A stretch of DNA of 64,000 bases from Sphingorhabdus lacus (GTDB taxonomy: Bacteria; Pseudomonadota; Alphaproteobacteria; Sphingomonadales; Sphingomonadaceae), in NCBI RefSeq assembly GCF_009768975.1, contig NZ_CP035733.1, forward strand, positions 744,001 to 808,000. Reading direction: 5' to 3'. Below are positions 56,276-64,000 of this stretch, piece by piece. A model generated the notes under the pieces. That model was not told the DNA's origin. It saw nothing but the letters and a program-made list of their open reading frames with translations, and did not search any database. Position 1 is the first letter of the stretch. The number at the start of each line of letters is the position of its first letter. Position numbers and translations under genes: made by a program.

Positions 56276-57955
56276 ATGGCAGCGCAATACAGCTTCGTAA
56301 TGAAGGGAATGACCAAAACCTTCCCCGGTGCGAACAAGCCCGTCCTTAACAACATCAATTTGCAATTTTACCCCGACGCCAAAATCGGCATCGTGGGGCC
56401 GAACGGCACCGGTAAGTCGACTTTGATGAAAATCATGGCCGGTATGGATACAGAATTTACAGGCGAAGCATGGCCCGGAGAACATATCCGTGTTGGCTAT
56501 CTTGCGCAGGAACCGGAACTGGATCCAACCAAGACCGTCAAAGAAAATGTCATGGACGGCGTGCGTCCCATCGCCGATCTTGTAGATCGGTTTAACGAAA
56601 TTTCGATGCTGATGGGCGATCCACCTGCGGATGCCGATTTTGACGCATTGATGGAGGAAATGGGCACGTTGCAGGAAAAGATCGACGCCGTCGATGGCTG
56701 GAGCCTCGACAGCCAGCTTGAACTCGCGATGGACGCACTGCGGTGTCCGCCTGCAGACAGCCCCGTCACCAATTTGTCAGGCGGTGAAAAACGCCGGATT
56801 GCTTTGACGCGTCTGCTTCTGGAAAAGCCCGACATTTTGCTACTCGACGAACCGACCAACCACCTTGATGCCGAGTCCGTCGCTTGGCTAGAAAAGCATC
56901 TGGTGGATTACAAAGGTAATGTCATTCTCGTTACCCATGACCGTTACTTCCTCGACAATGTGGTCAGTTGGATCCTTGAACTCGATCGTGGTCGTTATTT
57001 TGTCTATGAAGGCAATTATTCGACCTATCTCGAAAAGAAGGCCAAGCGACTTGAGCAGGAATCGCGCGAAGACGCGGGCCGTCAAAAGGCAATCAAGGAC
57101 GAGTTGGAGTGGATCCGACAAAGCCCCAAGGCACGACAGACCAAGTCAAAGGCACGTATCAAGTCTTTCGACCAGCTCGTCGAAGCGCAGGAGAACCGTG
57201 CGCCTGGCAAAGCACAGATCGTCATCCAAACGCCCGAGCGCCTTGGCAGCAAGGTAATCGAGGTTAAAAATGTAACCAAAGCCTATGGCGATAAATTGCT
57301 GTTTGAAAACCTGTCCTTCACGATCCCGCAGGGTGGCATTGTGGGCGTAATTGGTCCGAACGGCGCCGGAAAGTCGACGCTCTTCCGCCTGATCACGGGA
57401 CAAGAAACACCAGATAGCGGCGAAGTGGAAATTGGTGAGACCGTCAAGCTCGGTTTCGTTGACCAAAGCCGTGACGATCTCGATCCGAACAAAAATGTTT
57501 GGGAAGAAATTTCAGGCGGTGCCGACTTTATGAAGCTTGGGAAACATGAAACCCCAACCCGTGCCTATGTCGGAGCGTTTAACTTTAAAGGGACGGATCA
57601 ACAGAAAAAGGTCGGCCTCCTTTCCGGGGGTGAACGTAACCGCGTCCATATGGCGAAGATGCTCAAGGAAGGTGGAAACGTTTTGCTGCTTGACGAACCG
57701 ACCAACGATCTTGATGTGGAAACGCTCTCGGCGTTGGAAGAAGCTCTTGAGAGCTTTGCTGGGTGTGCGGTTGTCATAAGCCATGACCGTTTCTTCCTCG
57801 ATCGTCTGGCAACACACATTCTGGCGTTTGAAGGCGACAGCCATGTGGAATGGTTCGAGGGTAACTTTGAATCTTACGAGGAAGACAAGATTGCACGCCT
57901 CGGAGACGAGGCAACACGCCCGCACCGTGCAACTTATAAGAAGATGACACGTTAA
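56276..57955 (+). CDS. ettA: Energy-dependent translational throttle protein (ABC-F)
   Basis: 559 aa from the ATG at 56276 (AGGAAAG upstream); the longer frame from 56099 lies over the neighbouring gene. Two ABC ATPase domains, Walker A VGPNGTGKSTLMK and IGPNGAGKSTLFR, signatures NLSGGEKRRIALTRLL and LLSGGERNRVHMAKML, Walker B LLLDEPTNHLDA and LLLDEPTNDLDV. The arm insert and length match EttA. It acts on the ribosomal E site to tune translation with the ATP level. Followed after 6 bp by the lipid-kinase-like gene. Confidence 0.95.
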   Translation: MAAQYSFVMKGMTKTFPGANKPVLNNINLQFYPDAKIGIVGPNGTGKSTLMKIMAGMDTEFTGEAWPGEHIRVGYLAQEPELDPTKTVKENVMDGVRPIADLVDRFNEISMLMGDPPADADFDALMEEMGTLQEKIDAVDGWSLDSQLELAMDALRCPPADSPVTNLSGGEKRRIALTRLLLEKPDILLLDEPTNHLDAESVAWLEKHLVDYKGNVILVTHDRYFLDNVVSWILELDRGRYFVYEGNYSTYLEKKAKRLEQESREDAGRQKAIKDELEWIRQSPKARQTKSKARIKSFDQLVEAQENRAPGKAQIVIQTPERLGSKVIEVKNVTKAYGDKLLFENLSFTIPQGGIVGVIGPNGAGKSTLFRLITGQETPDSGEVEIGETVKLGFVDQSRDDLDPNKNVWEEISGGADFMKLGKHETPTRAYVGAFNFKGTDQQKKVGLLSGGERNRVHMAKMLKEGGNVLLLDEPTNDLDVETLSALEEALESFAGCAVVISHDRFFLDRLATHILAFEGDSHVEWFEGNFESYEEDKIARLGDEATRPHRATYKKMTR

Positions 57956-57961
57956 ACAGGA

Positions 57962-58792
57962 ATGAAACGGACACTGCTCATCACCAACACCAGTAGCGGT
58001 AGCGCAAACGGTGTGGATGAGCAGACCGTTGCTTCCAGCTTGGAACAGGCTGGATTTGACGTCGTTGAAAAGCGGATCCTTCCTGAACAGGATTTACCTT
58101 CGCAACGCGACTTGGAAAGCAGTTTGATTGAAGCCGTTGCCATACTCTCCGGTGACGGAACGATCAGCAACCTTTACAAAAAATTGGCGAAATGGTCTGG
58201 CGCCATTCTAGTACTTCCAGGCGGCACCATGAACCTCCTGTCGCGCCGATTGCATGGTGATATTTCGTTGGCTGCGCTGCTGGACGCGTTGCAAACAAGC
58301 ACGCTCGTGCCAAAGCCAATTTCGCTGATTGCTGTTTCTGACCAACATATTCTAACAGGTCTGACCGTCGGCCCATCGACCCGCTGGGCGGAAGTGCGGG
58401 AGGGTATGCGCCATGCCGATTTACAGAGCTTGGCCGAGACCATACCGGCCGCTTGGTCCGAAACGCTATCCGATGAAGGCGTATGGGTGGGAGAGGATAC
58501 TGAACATCAGTTTGCCAGTCTTTTCGTGGAGCCTGTAGATGGCGACCACCTGTCTGTTATCGCGTTTTTAGCGTCCAATATAGGCGATATGGTCGGCCAT
58601 GGGTTGGCATGGTTGCGCAAAGATTTCAGGGATGGTCCGCACATTGATTTAGGTATCATGTGTGATGTAACAATATCAGCAGAAGGAATTACAGCCTCTG
58701 CTCTGATCGATGGAGAGGCAACGGAGCTTCCTGTCCCGATCCACTGTCGCGCCGAGATGTCCGAAGTCCACTTTCTGGTACACAAGCAATGA
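57962..58792 (+). CDS. Diacylglycerol-kinase-family protein
   Basis: 276 aa. DAGK_cat features: NTSSGSANG, the ATP-site loop AILSGDGTISNLYKKL (GDG) and the PGGTMNLLSRRL motif, then a beta-sandwich C-terminal domain (ISAEGITASALIDGEA). Homologues phosphorylate diacylglycerol, sphingosine or related lipids. A sphingolipid-making host would make a sphingoid-base kinase attractive, but that is inference. Overlaps the M14-like gene by 4 bp. Confidence 0.85.
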   Translation: MKRTLLITNTSSGSANGVDEQTVASSLEQAGFDVVEKRILPEQDLPSQRDLESSLIEAVAILSGDGTISNLYKKLAKWSGAILVLPGGTMNLLSRRLHGDISLAALLDALQTSTLVPKPISLIAVSDQHILTGLTVGPSTRWAEVREGMRHADLQSLAETIPAAWSETLSDEGVWVGEDTEHQFASLFVEPVDGDHLSVIAFLASNIGDMVGHGLAWLRKDFRDGPHIDLGIMCDVTISAEGITASALIDGEATELPVPIHCRAEMSEVHFLVHKQ

Positions 58793-59733
58793 TGTCGTTC
58801 GCGCTTCTCCTTTGGGCACAGGCAATAAATGGCCCAACAATTACGCCTGATACGAATGCATCCCAATGGACCAAGATTGAGATTTCGCAGTTGGCGGAGC
58901 TCGATGATGATGTTCGGCGAAATAATAATCAGCCTGGATTTTTTGATGGAATTGAGGTGCGCGAAATTCGTTTCACCGAGAACGGCTTCGCCTGGCACCT
59001 GCTCCGATACAAACGGACTGACGAAAAGGCAGGCCCCTTATGGCTCGTCCCGCACGATGACGAAAATGCGGCATTCGACGCGATGATCGCGGCTCTAAGG
59101 GAACGCGGTGGTGTCGGAATTGCTGTAAATTCCGGACCTGACAGCCTTCGGATGCAGTCGGGGTCTGGAATATGTGGCGTTCGATTTGGCGTACGACCGA
59201 CCTGTGATCCCAACAGGAATTTTGCTCCACAGACACCGAAATTCACAACAGCTATCCTTGATCAGCGGCCTGCCGGGCAACCAATCATTGCATTGCATAC
59301 AAATAGTCTCGGCTTTACCGGTGACGGACATGGCGGGCGAGGGGACATCACTATCGTTGATAAAGCCGCATATCGCCAAGGCGTGACATCCCCAAGGGCG
59401 GACGGATTGCTTGCTGTTTCGCCAACCGAATCTATGGCAAATTTTGATACTCTGAGCTTAACGGCCTATCTTGCTCAAGATGGACGGCCATCGTTAGCTG
59501 CACAGGAGTGCGGACGCAAAATAGCCAATTCCGGTGTGCATTTCTGGCATGAGCGTGTGGCAAAAAGTGACGGATCAATGTCTAACTATCTGATCCTGCA
59601 CCGGCCCGACATTGCCTATTATAACGCGGAAAGCAGAGCAGAGATCGATCTAGGAGTGGCGGCTGCACGGCACAAAATCATGATCGACACTTATCTTTTG
59701 AATTGCGCATCAGGGGATAAGCCAGCGCCCTGA
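58789..59733 (+). CDS. M14-like metallopeptidase/amidase, exported, family not named
   Basis: 314 aa. Short N-terminal hydrophobic segment (SFALLLWAQA). M14-type active site can be read: zinc ligands HDDE (VPHDDENAAFD, HxxE spacing) and His in IIALHTNSLGF; substrate Arg/Asn in TCDPNRNFAP; and a C-terminal Glu in YYNAESRAEIDLG that could be the general base. Length and order fit the fold of zinc carboxypeptidases or succinylglutamate desuccinylase-type amidohydrolases. Predicted periplasmic peptidase or amidase; substrate unknown. Its last 24 bp overlap the PNPOx gene on the other strand. Confidence 0.6.
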   Translation: MMSFALLLWAQAINGPTITPDTNASQWTKIEISQLAELDDDVRRNNNQPGFFDGIEVREIRFTENGFAWHLLRYKRTDEKAGPLWLVPHDDENAAFDAMIAALRERGGVGIAVNSGPDSLRMQSGSGICGVRFGVRPTCDPNRNFAPQTPKFTTAILDQRPAGQPIIALHTNSLGFTGDGHGGRGDITIVDKAAYRQGVTSPRADGLLAVSPTESMANFDTLSLTAYLAQDGRPSLAAQECGRKIANSGVHFWHERVAKSDGSMSNYLILHRPDIAYYNAESRAEIDLGVAAARHKIMIDTYLLNCASGDKPAP

Positions 59734-60339
59734 CCAAACCTGCTGCGCCTCATCCCATGTCCACCGCGCGCGGCGATGCCCGCTATTTGCGAGATAAAGC
59801 CACTCCAACTCCGTGATGTCGCACCACAATATTGCAAAATTGGCACGCGCTTCGGTGAGTTGCATTTCAGAAGGCTGTTTACCTTCAATCCATGCGGGTA
59901 ACCCGGAAGTCGGTACATTAGACGTCAGTCCGGGTGCAGATTCCGCCAGGTAACAGCGACGCGCAAATGTGGTAGATTCCGTCCATGCGGCATCAACTGC
60001 TGCTCCGTTGCTCTCCAGACGCGCCGTACCGAATAGCCTCAATTGCAGTTTTTCGGCGGCATCGTACATCAGGATCGATACGAGATTATTGTTTTTAAGA
60101 TCGCCAACTTTCGGGGACCGGGAATCGGTATGAAAGCGAAGACAGCGAAGGGTTCGATCAGCTTCCCGGAGCACCATGACCCGTAGTTGGGCCAAGCCAG
60201 ACGCATTAACACTTCCAACGACTGGCGTGTGGGCGGGGGATGTGCGCTTGTTGGCGCCTGGTTCGATCAGATCCCATGCTTTTGCAAAGCTCAGGTCCAA
60301 ATCATCATAATAATCCGGTGGTGAAGAGTTCGACGTCAT
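59710..60339 (-). CDS. PNPOx-like FMN-binding protein
   Basis: 209 aa. Pyridoxamine 5'-phosphate oxidase-like split barrel: PVVGSVNASGLAQLRVMVLREAD (upper part), LRCLRFHTDSRSPKVGDLKNN, VSILMYDAAEKLQLRLFGTA, and C-terminal ANSGHRRARWTWDEAQQVW. The family includes FMN- and other flavin-binding oxidoreductases rather than only PdxH. Last gene of the sbtA-sbtB-carbonic anhydrase operon, overlapping it by 4 bp; its role there is not known. Confidence 0.85.
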   Translation of the reverse strand: MTSNSSPPDYYDDLDLSFAKAWDLIEPGANKRTSPAHTPVVGSVNASGLAQLRVMVLREADRTLRCLRFHTDSRSPKVGDLKNNNLVSILMYDAAEKLQLRLFGTARLESNGAAVDAAWTESTTFARRCYLAESAPGLTSNVPTSGLPAWIEGKQPSEMQLTEARANFAILWCDITELEWLYLANSGHRRARWTWDEAQQVWSGRWLIP

Positions 60340-60959
60340 TGTGGCGTAAAAACACCTGTTGTTTCATCTAGCACGTGCAACTCGCCCTCGGCGATGCCGA
60401 AATACGCCCCGTGTAGCTTGAGCAAACCAGCCTTTTCCCGTTCGACAATGAAAGGGAATGTACGCAGGTTCGCAAGGCTGACTTTGACCGTTTCCAATTC
60501 GAGGGCGTGCTGCGGATCATCGGTATTTGATGCAAGCACCGCTTGGCGTGCCTCATCAATTATGCCGACCCATTTGTCGACAAAGCTATGCCCCTGCTGA
60601 CCCAGATCGCTTCCAGAAAGTGAGGCTGTAATACCACCGCATTGGGCATGGCCGAGAATGACAATATGCCTGACTTCAAGACCGAGTACGCCAAATTCGA
60701 TGGCTGCGGACACCCCGTGCAGACCGCCGCCAATTTCGTAAGGCGGCACCAGATTTGCGACATTACGCAACGCAAAAACCTGGCCCGGGACAGTGTCAAA
60801 CACGGTTGCAGGATCGACTCGACTGTCGCAGCAGGAGATGATCATGACGGGAGGAGATTGTCCATCGCTCGCCAACGCGTCAAACCGCGCCTTCTGCTTG
60901 ACATAAGCATCATTTCGAAACCGCTTATATCCCTCAATTAACGAAGCAAATTCTGGCAT
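60336..60959 (-). CDS. Beta-class carbonic anhydrase
   Basis: 207 aa. Zinc ligands: first Cys in MIISCCDSRVDP with the Asp-Arg dyad, His and second Cys in HIVILGHAQCGGI; FALRNVANLVPPY follows the first motif as usual. It converts CO2 and bicarbonate. The stop of the SbtB-like gene is directly followed by its start (no gap), and it overlaps the PNPOx gene by 4 bp, so it is translated as part of a bicarbonate-uptake operon. Confidence 0.96.
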   Translation of the reverse strand: MPEFASLIEGYKRFRNDAYVKQKARFDALASDGQSPPVMIISCCDSRVDPATVFDTVPGQVFALRNVANLVPPYEIGGGLHGVSAAIEFGVLGLEVRHIVILGHAQCGGITASLSGSDLGQQGHSFVDKWVGIIDEARQAVLASNTDDPQHALELETVKVSLANLRTFPFIVEREKAGLLKLHGAYFGIAEGELHVLDETTGVFTPQ

Positions 60960-61271
60960 TTAAAAACGTTCTCCACGTACGACTTGCACCTCACCGATTG
61001 TGAGCAGCAACCGATAGCTATCAAGCAAAGGTGCAAGCGCGTCCACTAGCCGATCTGCTTTTTCTGTTGATGCAACAACCAGAACAATGGTTTTTGCAGC
61101 GGCGCCAGTAACATCATCATGCTGCCACTGGCCCGCCCGGCCGCCGCCGGAATCAACATGGATCACGCTCCAGCCGGAAATATCGACTGCCTTGATATGG
61201 CTCGTAATCCTGGGGACCAGCGGTGTGTCGACGAGAATTTCTATGCGTTTCCGGGTGACGGTCTCAACCAT
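60960..61271 (-). CDS. PII-like protein, probably SbtB
   Basis: 103 aa, PII-like size. Ferredoxin-like pattern: TRKRIEILVDTPLVPRITSH, IHVDSGGGRAGQWQHDDVTG (the T-loop position) and AKTIVLVVASTEKADRLVDAL, then LLLTIGEVQVVRGERF. Placement three bases after sbtA is the main support. Known SbtB binds cAMP/AMP/ATP and gates SbtA. The C-terminal Cys-Gly-Pro-x-Gly-Cys loop of cyanobacterial SbtB is absent, so redox-controlled diphosphatase activity is not expected. Confidence 0.75.
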   Translation of the reverse strand: MVETVTRKRIEILVDTPLVPRITSHIKAVDISGWSVIHVDSGGGRAGQWQHDDVTGAAAKTIVLVVASTEKADRLVDALAPLLDSYRLLLTIGEVQVVRGERF

Positions 61272-61274
61272 GGT

Positions 61275-62222
61275 TTATCCTATCATCTGAGCGAAAGCGG
61301 CCATAAGCGAAATGCCGAATATGATGTTGAACGGAAACGTAATGCCGAGCGACATACTCAGATAAATCCCGGGGTCTGCTTCTGGAAGGGCGAGGCGCAT
61401 GGCGGCAGGAACAGCGATATAAGAAGCACTCGCGGCCAAAATTCCCAGCGCGGCCGCAGATGCCACGTCCAATCCAATCGCTGTGCCAAGTGCCGTTCCA
61501 ATAGCGCCGTTCAATATGGGGAGTGCGACAGCCAGTATAACCAGCTTATATGTAATTTTTCGCGATTGGACCAATCGCCGTGCTGCAATCAGACCCATGT
61601 CCAAGAGGAAAAGGCATAACACACCCCGGAAACCGGTGTCGAAGAGCGGTTTCACCGGCGCAAAACCATCTTTGCCCGCGATCACGCCGATCAGAAAACT
61701 TCCAATCAGCAGCACCACCGACGCGTTCGTCAATACTTCGTGCCATGGGACCGCATTGCTTCCTGCGGTTTGTCCTCGTCTCGCCAGCACCAAACCGCTG
61801 ATAATGGCCGGTGTCTCCATGAGCGCCAAAACTGCAACCATATACCCCGCAGGACCCAGTCCTTGACCGGTCAGTATCTCCTTTGCCGTCACAAATGTAA
61901 CGACGCTGACAGAGCCATAATGGGCTGCAACAGCCCCCGCATCGACCTGAGAAAGTCCCCCGACCCTGCGGAGAAGAGCGAAGGCGATGACGGGCAACAG
62001 GAAGCTTAACGCAATCCCTGCCAAAGCCGCAGCCACAAGGTCTGCCGTTATCCCGCTTGATGCAACTTCGACACCACCTTTTAGGCCGATGGCTGCCATA
62101 AGATATATCGACATCGCCTTTGCAAAGGCTTCCGGAATGGAAAGGTCCGATTTTGCAAGCGCGGCCAGAAAGCCCAAAACGAAGAACAAAATCACGGGAG
62201 ATGTTAGTGTATCGATGATCAT
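61275..62222 (-). CDS. sbtA: Sodium-dependent bicarbonate transporter, SbtA family
   Basis: 315 aa from the ATG at 62222 (GGGAG 6 nt upstream); a start at 62246 is not supported by a ribosome site. Ten hydrophobic helices in two inverted halves: [60 protein letters not shown], and [26 protein letters not shown] in pieces. These match the SbtA (DUF897) family, known for high-affinity Na+/HCO3- uptake in cyanobacteria. First gene of a four-gene operon with SbtB-like, carbonic anhydrase and PNPOx genes. Confidence 0.88.
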   Translation of the reverse strand: MIIDTLTSPVILFFVLGFLAALAKSDLSIPEAFAKAMSIYLMAAIGLKGGVEVASSGITADLVAAALAGIALSFLLPVIAFALLRRVGGLSQVDAGAVAAHYGSVSVVTFVTAKEILTGQGLGPAGYMVAVLALMETPAIISGLVLARRGQTAGSNAVPWHEVLTNASVVLLIGSFLIGVIAGKDGFAPVKPLFDTGFRGVLCLFLLDMGLIAARRLVQSRKITYKLVILAVALPILNGAIGTALGTAIGLDVASAAALGILAASASYIAVPAAMRLALPEADPGIYLSMSLGITFPFNIIFGISLMAAFAQMIG

Positions 62223-62306
62223 ACCGTCTCCCGATTGCAAAAACATGCCTCCGATAGCAGCGAAGTTGCAGTTGGCAAGTGGGTGTTGCGCCGCTATCTG
62301 GACCCC

Positions 62307-63233
62307 ATGAATGCACCCGTTTTACCGCCAGAACGCGCGCCGCGCGAACGCAAACCCGACTGGATCCGCGTAAAGGCACCGACAAGTGCCGGTTTTAACG
62401 AAACCCGCCGCCTGATGCGCGATCTAAATCTGAACACGGTGTGTGAAGAGGCTGCATGTCCGAATATCGGGGAATGCTGGACCAAAAAGCACGCAACTGT
62501 GATGATTTTGGGTGATGTGTGCACCAGAGCATGCGCCTTTTGTAACGTAAAAACGGGGATGCCAAAGGCGGTCGATCCGCTGGAGCCTGAACATGTCGCG
62601 ATTGCAGCGGCCAAAATGGGACTGGAGCATATCGTCATCACATCCGTTGACCGTGATGATTTGCCGGATGGCGGCGCTAGCCAGTTTGTGAAGGTTATTG
62701 AAGCGTTGCGGCGTAACACGCCCAACACGACGATTGAAATCCTGACTCCAGATTTCCGGAACAAGGCAGACGCTGCCGTCGAAGCGATTGTGACGGCGCG
62801 GCCCGATGTGTATAACCATAACCTTGAGACCGTGCCGCGCCTGTACCCCACGATACGCCCCGGTGCACGCTACTACGCGTCGCTCCGCCTGCTTGAATCG
62901 GTCAAGAAGCATGACCCATCTATTTTTACAAAATCAGGGGTGATGCTGGGATTGGGCGAGCAGCGTCTTGAAGTTCATCAGGTCATGGATGACATGCGCA
63001 GCGCCGATATCGATTTTCTGACAATGGGTCAGTATCTGCAACCCACACCTAAACATACCAAGGTGATGGACTTTGTAACGCCGCAGGCATTCGACGCCTA
63101 TGCGGCTATTGCACGCGCCAAAGGTTTCCTTTTGGTCGCATCGAGTCCGCTTACACGCTCAAGCTACCACGCGGGGGAAGATTTCGCGAAAATGCGTGAC
63201 GCGCGTGCGGCGCAGTTGGCCAAGGCTGGGTAA
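62307..63233 (+). CDS. lipA: Lipoyl synthase
   Basis: 308 aa from the ATG at 62307. Auxiliary cluster motif [12 protein letters not shown], radical-SAM motif CTRACAFC, and C-terminal [10 protein letters not shown] with the Ser that ligates the auxiliary cluster. It inserts two sulfurs into octanoyl groups on carrier proteins. Divergent from sbtA (84 bp apart) and followed after 17 bp by ratA. Confidence 0.97.
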   Translation: MNAPVLPPERAPRERKPDWIRVKAPTSAGFNETRRLMRDLNLNTVCEEAACPNIGECWTKKHATVMILGDVCTRACAFCNVKTGMPKAVDPLEPEHVAIAAAKMGLEHIVITSVDRDDLPDGGASQFVKVIEALRRNTPNTTIEILTPDFRNKADAAVEAIVTARPDVYNHNLETVPRLYPTIRPGARYYASLRLLESVKKHDPSIFTKSGVMLGLGEQRLEVHQVMDDMRSADIDFLTMGQYLQPTPKHTKVMDFVTPQAFDAYAAIARAKGFLLVASSPLTRSSYHAGEDFAKMRDARAAQLAKAG

Positions 63234-63250
63234 CGAAGAGGGGCAGGGGC

Positions 63251-63709
63251 ATGCCGCATCATCACGAACAGCGTATTTTGCCACACAGCGCAGCGCAGAT
63301 GTTTGATCTGGTCGCGGATGTTAAAAGCTATCCTGAGTTTTTGCCTTGGGTAAGTGCCATCCGCATCCGCAAAAATGACGAACAGGAAATGCTGGCCGAC
63401 ATGGTCGTTGGTTTTAAATCGTTGCGCGAAACCTTCAGCAGCCGGGTTGTTAAAACTCCCAAGTCGTCAATTGTCGTAGATTATCTCGACGGCCCGATGA
63501 AGCATTTGCACAATGCTTGGCAGTTTGCGGACCTCCCGGAAGGGGGATCTTCAGTGGATTTCACGGTCGATTTCTCATTTCGAAACCGAGTGTTCGAAGC
63601 GCTTGCAGGCCAGTTTTTTGACTCCGCCTTAAGAAAGATGACGTCCGCCTTTATCGAACGCGCTGATAATCTTTATGGTGCGGGTGGGAGCAGCAACCCA
63701 AGCGCGTGA
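63251..63709 (+). CDS. RatA/Coq10-type START-domain protein
   Basis: 152 aa polyketide-cyclase/START-like fold: SAAQMFDLVADVKSYPEFLPW, then ADMVVGFKSLRETFSSRVV and WQFADLPEGGSSVDFTVDFSFRNRVFEAL. Homologues bind ubiquinone (Coq10) or act as ribosome-associated RatA; the next-to-lipA position is common to this subgroup. Its last 37 bp overlap the end of the convergent cinA gene. Confidence 0.88.
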   Translation: MPHHHEQRILPHSAAQMFDLVADVKSYPEFLPWVSAIRIRKNDEQEMLADMVVGFKSLRETFSSRVVKTPKSSIVVDYLDGPMKHLHNAWQFADLPEGGSSVDFTVDFSFRNRVFEALAGQFFDSALRKMTSAFIERADNLYGAGGSSNPSA

Positions 63710-64000
63710 AGCGTTGCATAGGCGCGGATATCGGCACGGCTTTTGTCCGATCCGAACTGGATTTTATCGCCGACCATATCTTCGGCATCCTTGCCCTTCT
63801 CCGCGACTGCAAAAACCACAGTCCCGACAGGCTTCTTCTCGGTACCACCATCCGGACCGGCGATGCCGCTGATGGCTACGGCAATATCGGCCCCGCTCTT
63901 CTTAAGCGCGCCTTGCGCCATTGCCCATGCGACGGCAACCGATACGGCCCCAAAGGTATCGAGAATGTCTGAGTTGACATCGAGCATCTTCATCTTGGCT
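63673..64000 (-). CDS. CinA-family nicotinamide-nucleotide amidohydrolase, partial
   Basis: The C-terminal 109 residues only; the frame is open to the window edge. CinA C-terminal domain features: VSVAVAWAMAQGALKKSGAD, AISGIAGPDGGTEKKPVGTV and FGSDKSRADIRAYATLHAL. This domain deamidates NMN. Whether an N-terminal CinA domain is attached cannot be seen. Order lipA-ratA-cinA is conserved in Sphingomonadales. Confidence 0.9.
   Translation of the reverse strand, partial: AKMKMLDVNSDILDTFGAVSVAVAWAMAQGALKKSGADIAVAISGIAGPDGGTEKKPVGTVVFAVAEKGKDAEDMVGDKIQFGSDKSRADIRAYATLHALGLLLPPAP

Overview
The window looks like a piece of the chromosome of a Sphingomonadales alphaproteobacterium (Sphingorhabdus/Sphingopyxis-like). 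This is inferred from gene order (lapA-pyrF...trpF-trpB-trpA-accD-folC; lipA-ratA-cinA), protein character and moderate GC judged by eye. About 56 protein genes and two tRNAs are tightly packed, mostly in short operons with ATGA overlaps. I see no phage, insertion sequence, CRISPR array or rRNA. Most of the region is core genome with a few accessory blocks.

Layout. 1-4.6 kb: end of an L,D-transpeptidase gene, a MerR regulator and the acyl-CoA dehydrogenase it probably controls, a small secreted calcium-binding-repeat protein, then cysK. 4.6-9.2 kb: MFS transporter, an AspH-type hydroxylase, and a cyclic-di-GMP pair (tandem PilZ protein overlapping an HD-GYP phosphodiesterase). 9.4-18 kb: alpha/beta hydrolase, UvrD-type helicase, DMT exporter, rsmD, RluB-type pseudouridine synthase, ampG-like permease, folC. 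18-25 kb: accD, trpA, trpB, trpF, two accessory genes, pyrF, lapA, purB, with two copies of a REP-type inverted-pair repeat. 25-38 kb: parC, a PAS-GGDEF-EAL protein, a cca/nudL/DUF1285 operon, trmFO, a stand-alone NAD(P)HX dehydratase, a YhhN-family gene and gyrA. 38-44 kb: SDR, secreted TPR protein, Lrp/AsnC regulator, a degenerate HisKA protein coupled to a polysaccharide deacetylase, tRNA-Ile2(CAU) and tRNA-Pro(UGG).

44-56 kb is the main accessory block: a DUF3857/transglutaminase/TPR protein, a GNAT enzyme, and an archaic (sigma-type) chaperone-usher fimbria operon read leftwards (minor pilin, major pilin, chaperone, usher, tip adhesin) with a convergent pilin-like orphan gene. A secreted M28 peptidase coupled to a small lipoprotein follows. 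56-64 kb: an ettA / diacylglycerol-kinase-like / M14-like metallopeptidase operon, then a compact inorganic-carbon operon (SbtA-type bicarbonate transporter, SbtB/PII-like protein, beta-carbonic anhydrase, PNPOx-like flavoprotein), then lipA, ratA and the start-less end of cinA.

The items most worth following up are the SbtA-SbtB-like-carbonic anhydrase-flavoprotein operon in a probable heterotroph, the unannotated-looking M14-type enzyme behind the lipid kinase, the hairpin arrangement between the pilin and chaperone genes, the start-codon hairpin of the PilZ gene, and several perfect operator-like dyads. All functions are read from sequence motifs; no database search was run.
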